Assembly: GCA_964492235.1 (NCBI GenBank)
Contig: CAZBJQ010000026.1
Location: forward strand, 1 to 24,600
Direction of reading: 5' to 3'
Source of the DNA: PFL42 sp964492235
GTDB taxonomy: Bacteria; Chloroflexota; Anaerolineae; Anaerolineales; E44-bin32
Length of the DNA stretch: 24,600 nt
Shown here: one piece after another, positions 23,485 through 24,600 of the stretch
Position numbering within the stretch: the first letter of the stretch is position 1
How the letters are laid out: the number at the start of each line of letters is the position of its first letter
Position numbers and translations under genes: made by a program
The notes under the pieces: generated by a model
Told to the model about the DNA's origin: nothing
Database searches by the model: none
Seen by the model: only the letters and a program-made list of their open reading frames with translations

Positions 23485-23531
23485 CGCGCTAGTCAGACGA
23501 CGAGAGTGACCGTACAAGGAAGGAGGACGGA

Positions 23532-24575
23532 ATGAACGTTGCACAGGTATTTCGCTTGATGGCATCGCTGGGGTGGATGGCGGCGATCGCGGTGATTGTC
23601 GTGGCCATGATGCGGGCGACGCGGGGCCAGCCCCTGCGGCGATCGGGAACTGTTGTCCTGGCCATTGTCGCTTTTGCGATTCTGCTGACGGTTGTCGGCG
23701 CGGGCTTGGTGTTCATCCAGCCCGAGGAGCGCGCGGTGGTGATCTCGGCTTTCGCCGAGAAAGGCTATCGTGAACAGGCGCTCCAACCGGGCTTGAGCTG
23801 GATCATCCCGTTCGCGGAAACCGTGGTGATCTACCCGATCTCCCGGCAAACTTACACGATGTCGATTGCGCCGCTCGAGGGCCAGGTCCAAGGGGACGAC
23901 TCCGTGGACACGCGGACTTCTGACGGCCAACAGGTCAAGATCGACGCCTCGGTGATCTACTCGATCAAGCCGAGCGAAGTCGTCAGCGTGCATATCAACT
24001 GGCAGAACCGCTACTCCGAGGGCCTCGTTCGACCGCTGGTGCGCGGGGAGGTTCGCAACGGAGCGGCAGCCTACACGGCCGAGCAGATCGTCACCGAGAA
24101 GCGTGTCGACATGATCAACGGCATCACCGACACACTGCGGGAGAAGCTTGCCCAGAATGGACTGATCCTGGACGAGTTTATCCTGCGCAACATCACCTTC
24201 TCGCCGGAGTTCGCGGCTTCGATTGAGCAGAAGCAGATCGCCGAACAGCAGGCCAAACAGGCGGCCTTCGTCGTCCAGCAACGCAAGCAGGAAGCCGAGC
24301 AGGCCCGCCAGACAGCGCAGGGGCGAGCGGATGCGCTTGTGATCGATGCCGAAGGCAAGGCCAAGGCCAACGTCATCGAGGCCGAGGCCCAGGCCAAGGC
24401 GCTGGAGCTGATCGGGGCTGCCCTGCGCAGCAACCCGGCCTTGCTCAACTATGAGTACATCAAGCAGCTGGCGCCTGGCATCCAGGTGATGCTGGTGCCG
24501 AACAACAATCCGTATCTTCTGCCGCTGCCGACTCTCACACCAAGCGAGTCTCCTGTACCGACGCCGGGGCCGTAG
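23532..24575 (+). CDS. SPFH/prohibitin-domain membrane protein
   Basis: 347-residue membrane protein of the SPFH (stomatin, prohibitin, flotillin, HflK/C) superfamily. It has two hydrophobic segments (about 10-27 and 39-62), an SPFH domain (about 63-230) with QPEERAVVI, QPGLSWIIPF and SDGQQVKIDASVIYSI, then a long Ala/Glu/Lys/Gln-rich coiled coil (about 230-305) and a Pro-rich tail. Such proteins form large ring or cage oligomers that organise membranes or proteases. A strong AAGGAAGGAGG ends five bases before ATG 23532. It stands alone in the window, with its own -10 box. No NfeD-like or protease partner is visible before the window ends. Confidence 0.93.
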   Translation: MNVAQVFRLMASLGWMAAIAVIVVAMMRATRGQPLRRSGTVVLAIVAFAILLTVVGAGLVFIQPEERAVVISAFAEKGYREQALQPGLSWIIPFAETVVIYPISRQTYTMSIAPLEGQVQGDDSVDTRTSDGQQVKIDASVIYSIKPSEVVSVHINWQNRYSEGLVRPLVRGEVRNGAAAYTAEQIVTEKRVDMINGITDTLREKLAQNGLILDEFILRNITFSPEFAASIEQKQIAEQQAKQAAFVVQQRKQEAEQARQTAQGRADALVIDAEGKAKANVIEAEAQAKALELIGAALRSNPALLNYEYIKQLAPGIQVMLVPNNNPYLLPLPTLTPSESPVPTPGP

Positions 24576-24600
24576 TCCTCGCCGGCACACCGAGGAATAG

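Noticed and set aside
24577..24595. CCTCG/CGAGG hairpin just after the SPFH gene as a terminator
   Set aside because: Only 5 bp with no T-tract before the window ends; too weak to call.

Overview
This GC-rich bacterial window carries mostly + strand genes with Shine-Dalgarno starts and TATAAT-like -10 boxes. A transcriptional T-box leader on leuS, a large GT-C membrane protein family, an SPFH protein, a secreted HExxH protease and a creatininase-family enzyme together suggest an Anaerolineae-like member of the Chloroflexota. That assignment is inference from gene style; there is no marker gene to prove it.

Layout. Positions 1-54 hold the 3' part of tRNA-Ala(GGC). A leucine-specifier T-box riboswitch and leuS follow (61-2871). 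From 3192 to 13876 lie five consecutive paralogous polytopic membrane proteins of the GT-C / PMT-ArnT-like type, called A to E here. By sequence, A, C and E resemble each other and B and D resemble each other, so two subtypes alternate. Next come a creatininase-family amidohydrolase (13980-14687), an unexplained 368-base gap, a RidA-family protein, an OmpR-type response regulator with its sensor kinase (15056-17587) and a membrane-anchored HExxH metalloprotease with an InhA-like C-terminal region (17628-19679). A 17-bp inverted repeat, probably a bidirectional terminator, separates the protease from a small YtxH-like gene on the - strand.

Divergent from the YtxH-like gene is the most notable locus: a short SelW/Rdx-family gene (20207-20452). 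Its redox motif is Cys-Ala-Val-UGA, followed by a hairpin with a GGUCU apical loop, as expected for a bacterial SECIS. It is therefore predicted to encode a selenoprotein, and an ordinary gene caller would miss or truncate it. It lies 3 bases before trpS, which is followed by dtd, forming a likely selW-trpS-dtd operon. Convergent to this operon is an overlapping pair resembling PyrK and PyrD. The [2Fe-2S] cysteines are intact, but several canonical flavin-site and catalytic residues are missing. The window ends with an SPFH/prohibitin-like membrane protein.

How the genes fit together: leuS, trpS, dtd and the tRNA belong to translation and its quality control. The five GT-C proteins probably transfer sugars from a lipid carrier on the outer face of the membrane. 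The two-component system has its own likely promoter upstream of ridA. The two parts worth experimental attention are the selenoprotein and the alternating GT-C array; the degenerate PyrK/PyrD pair comes third.
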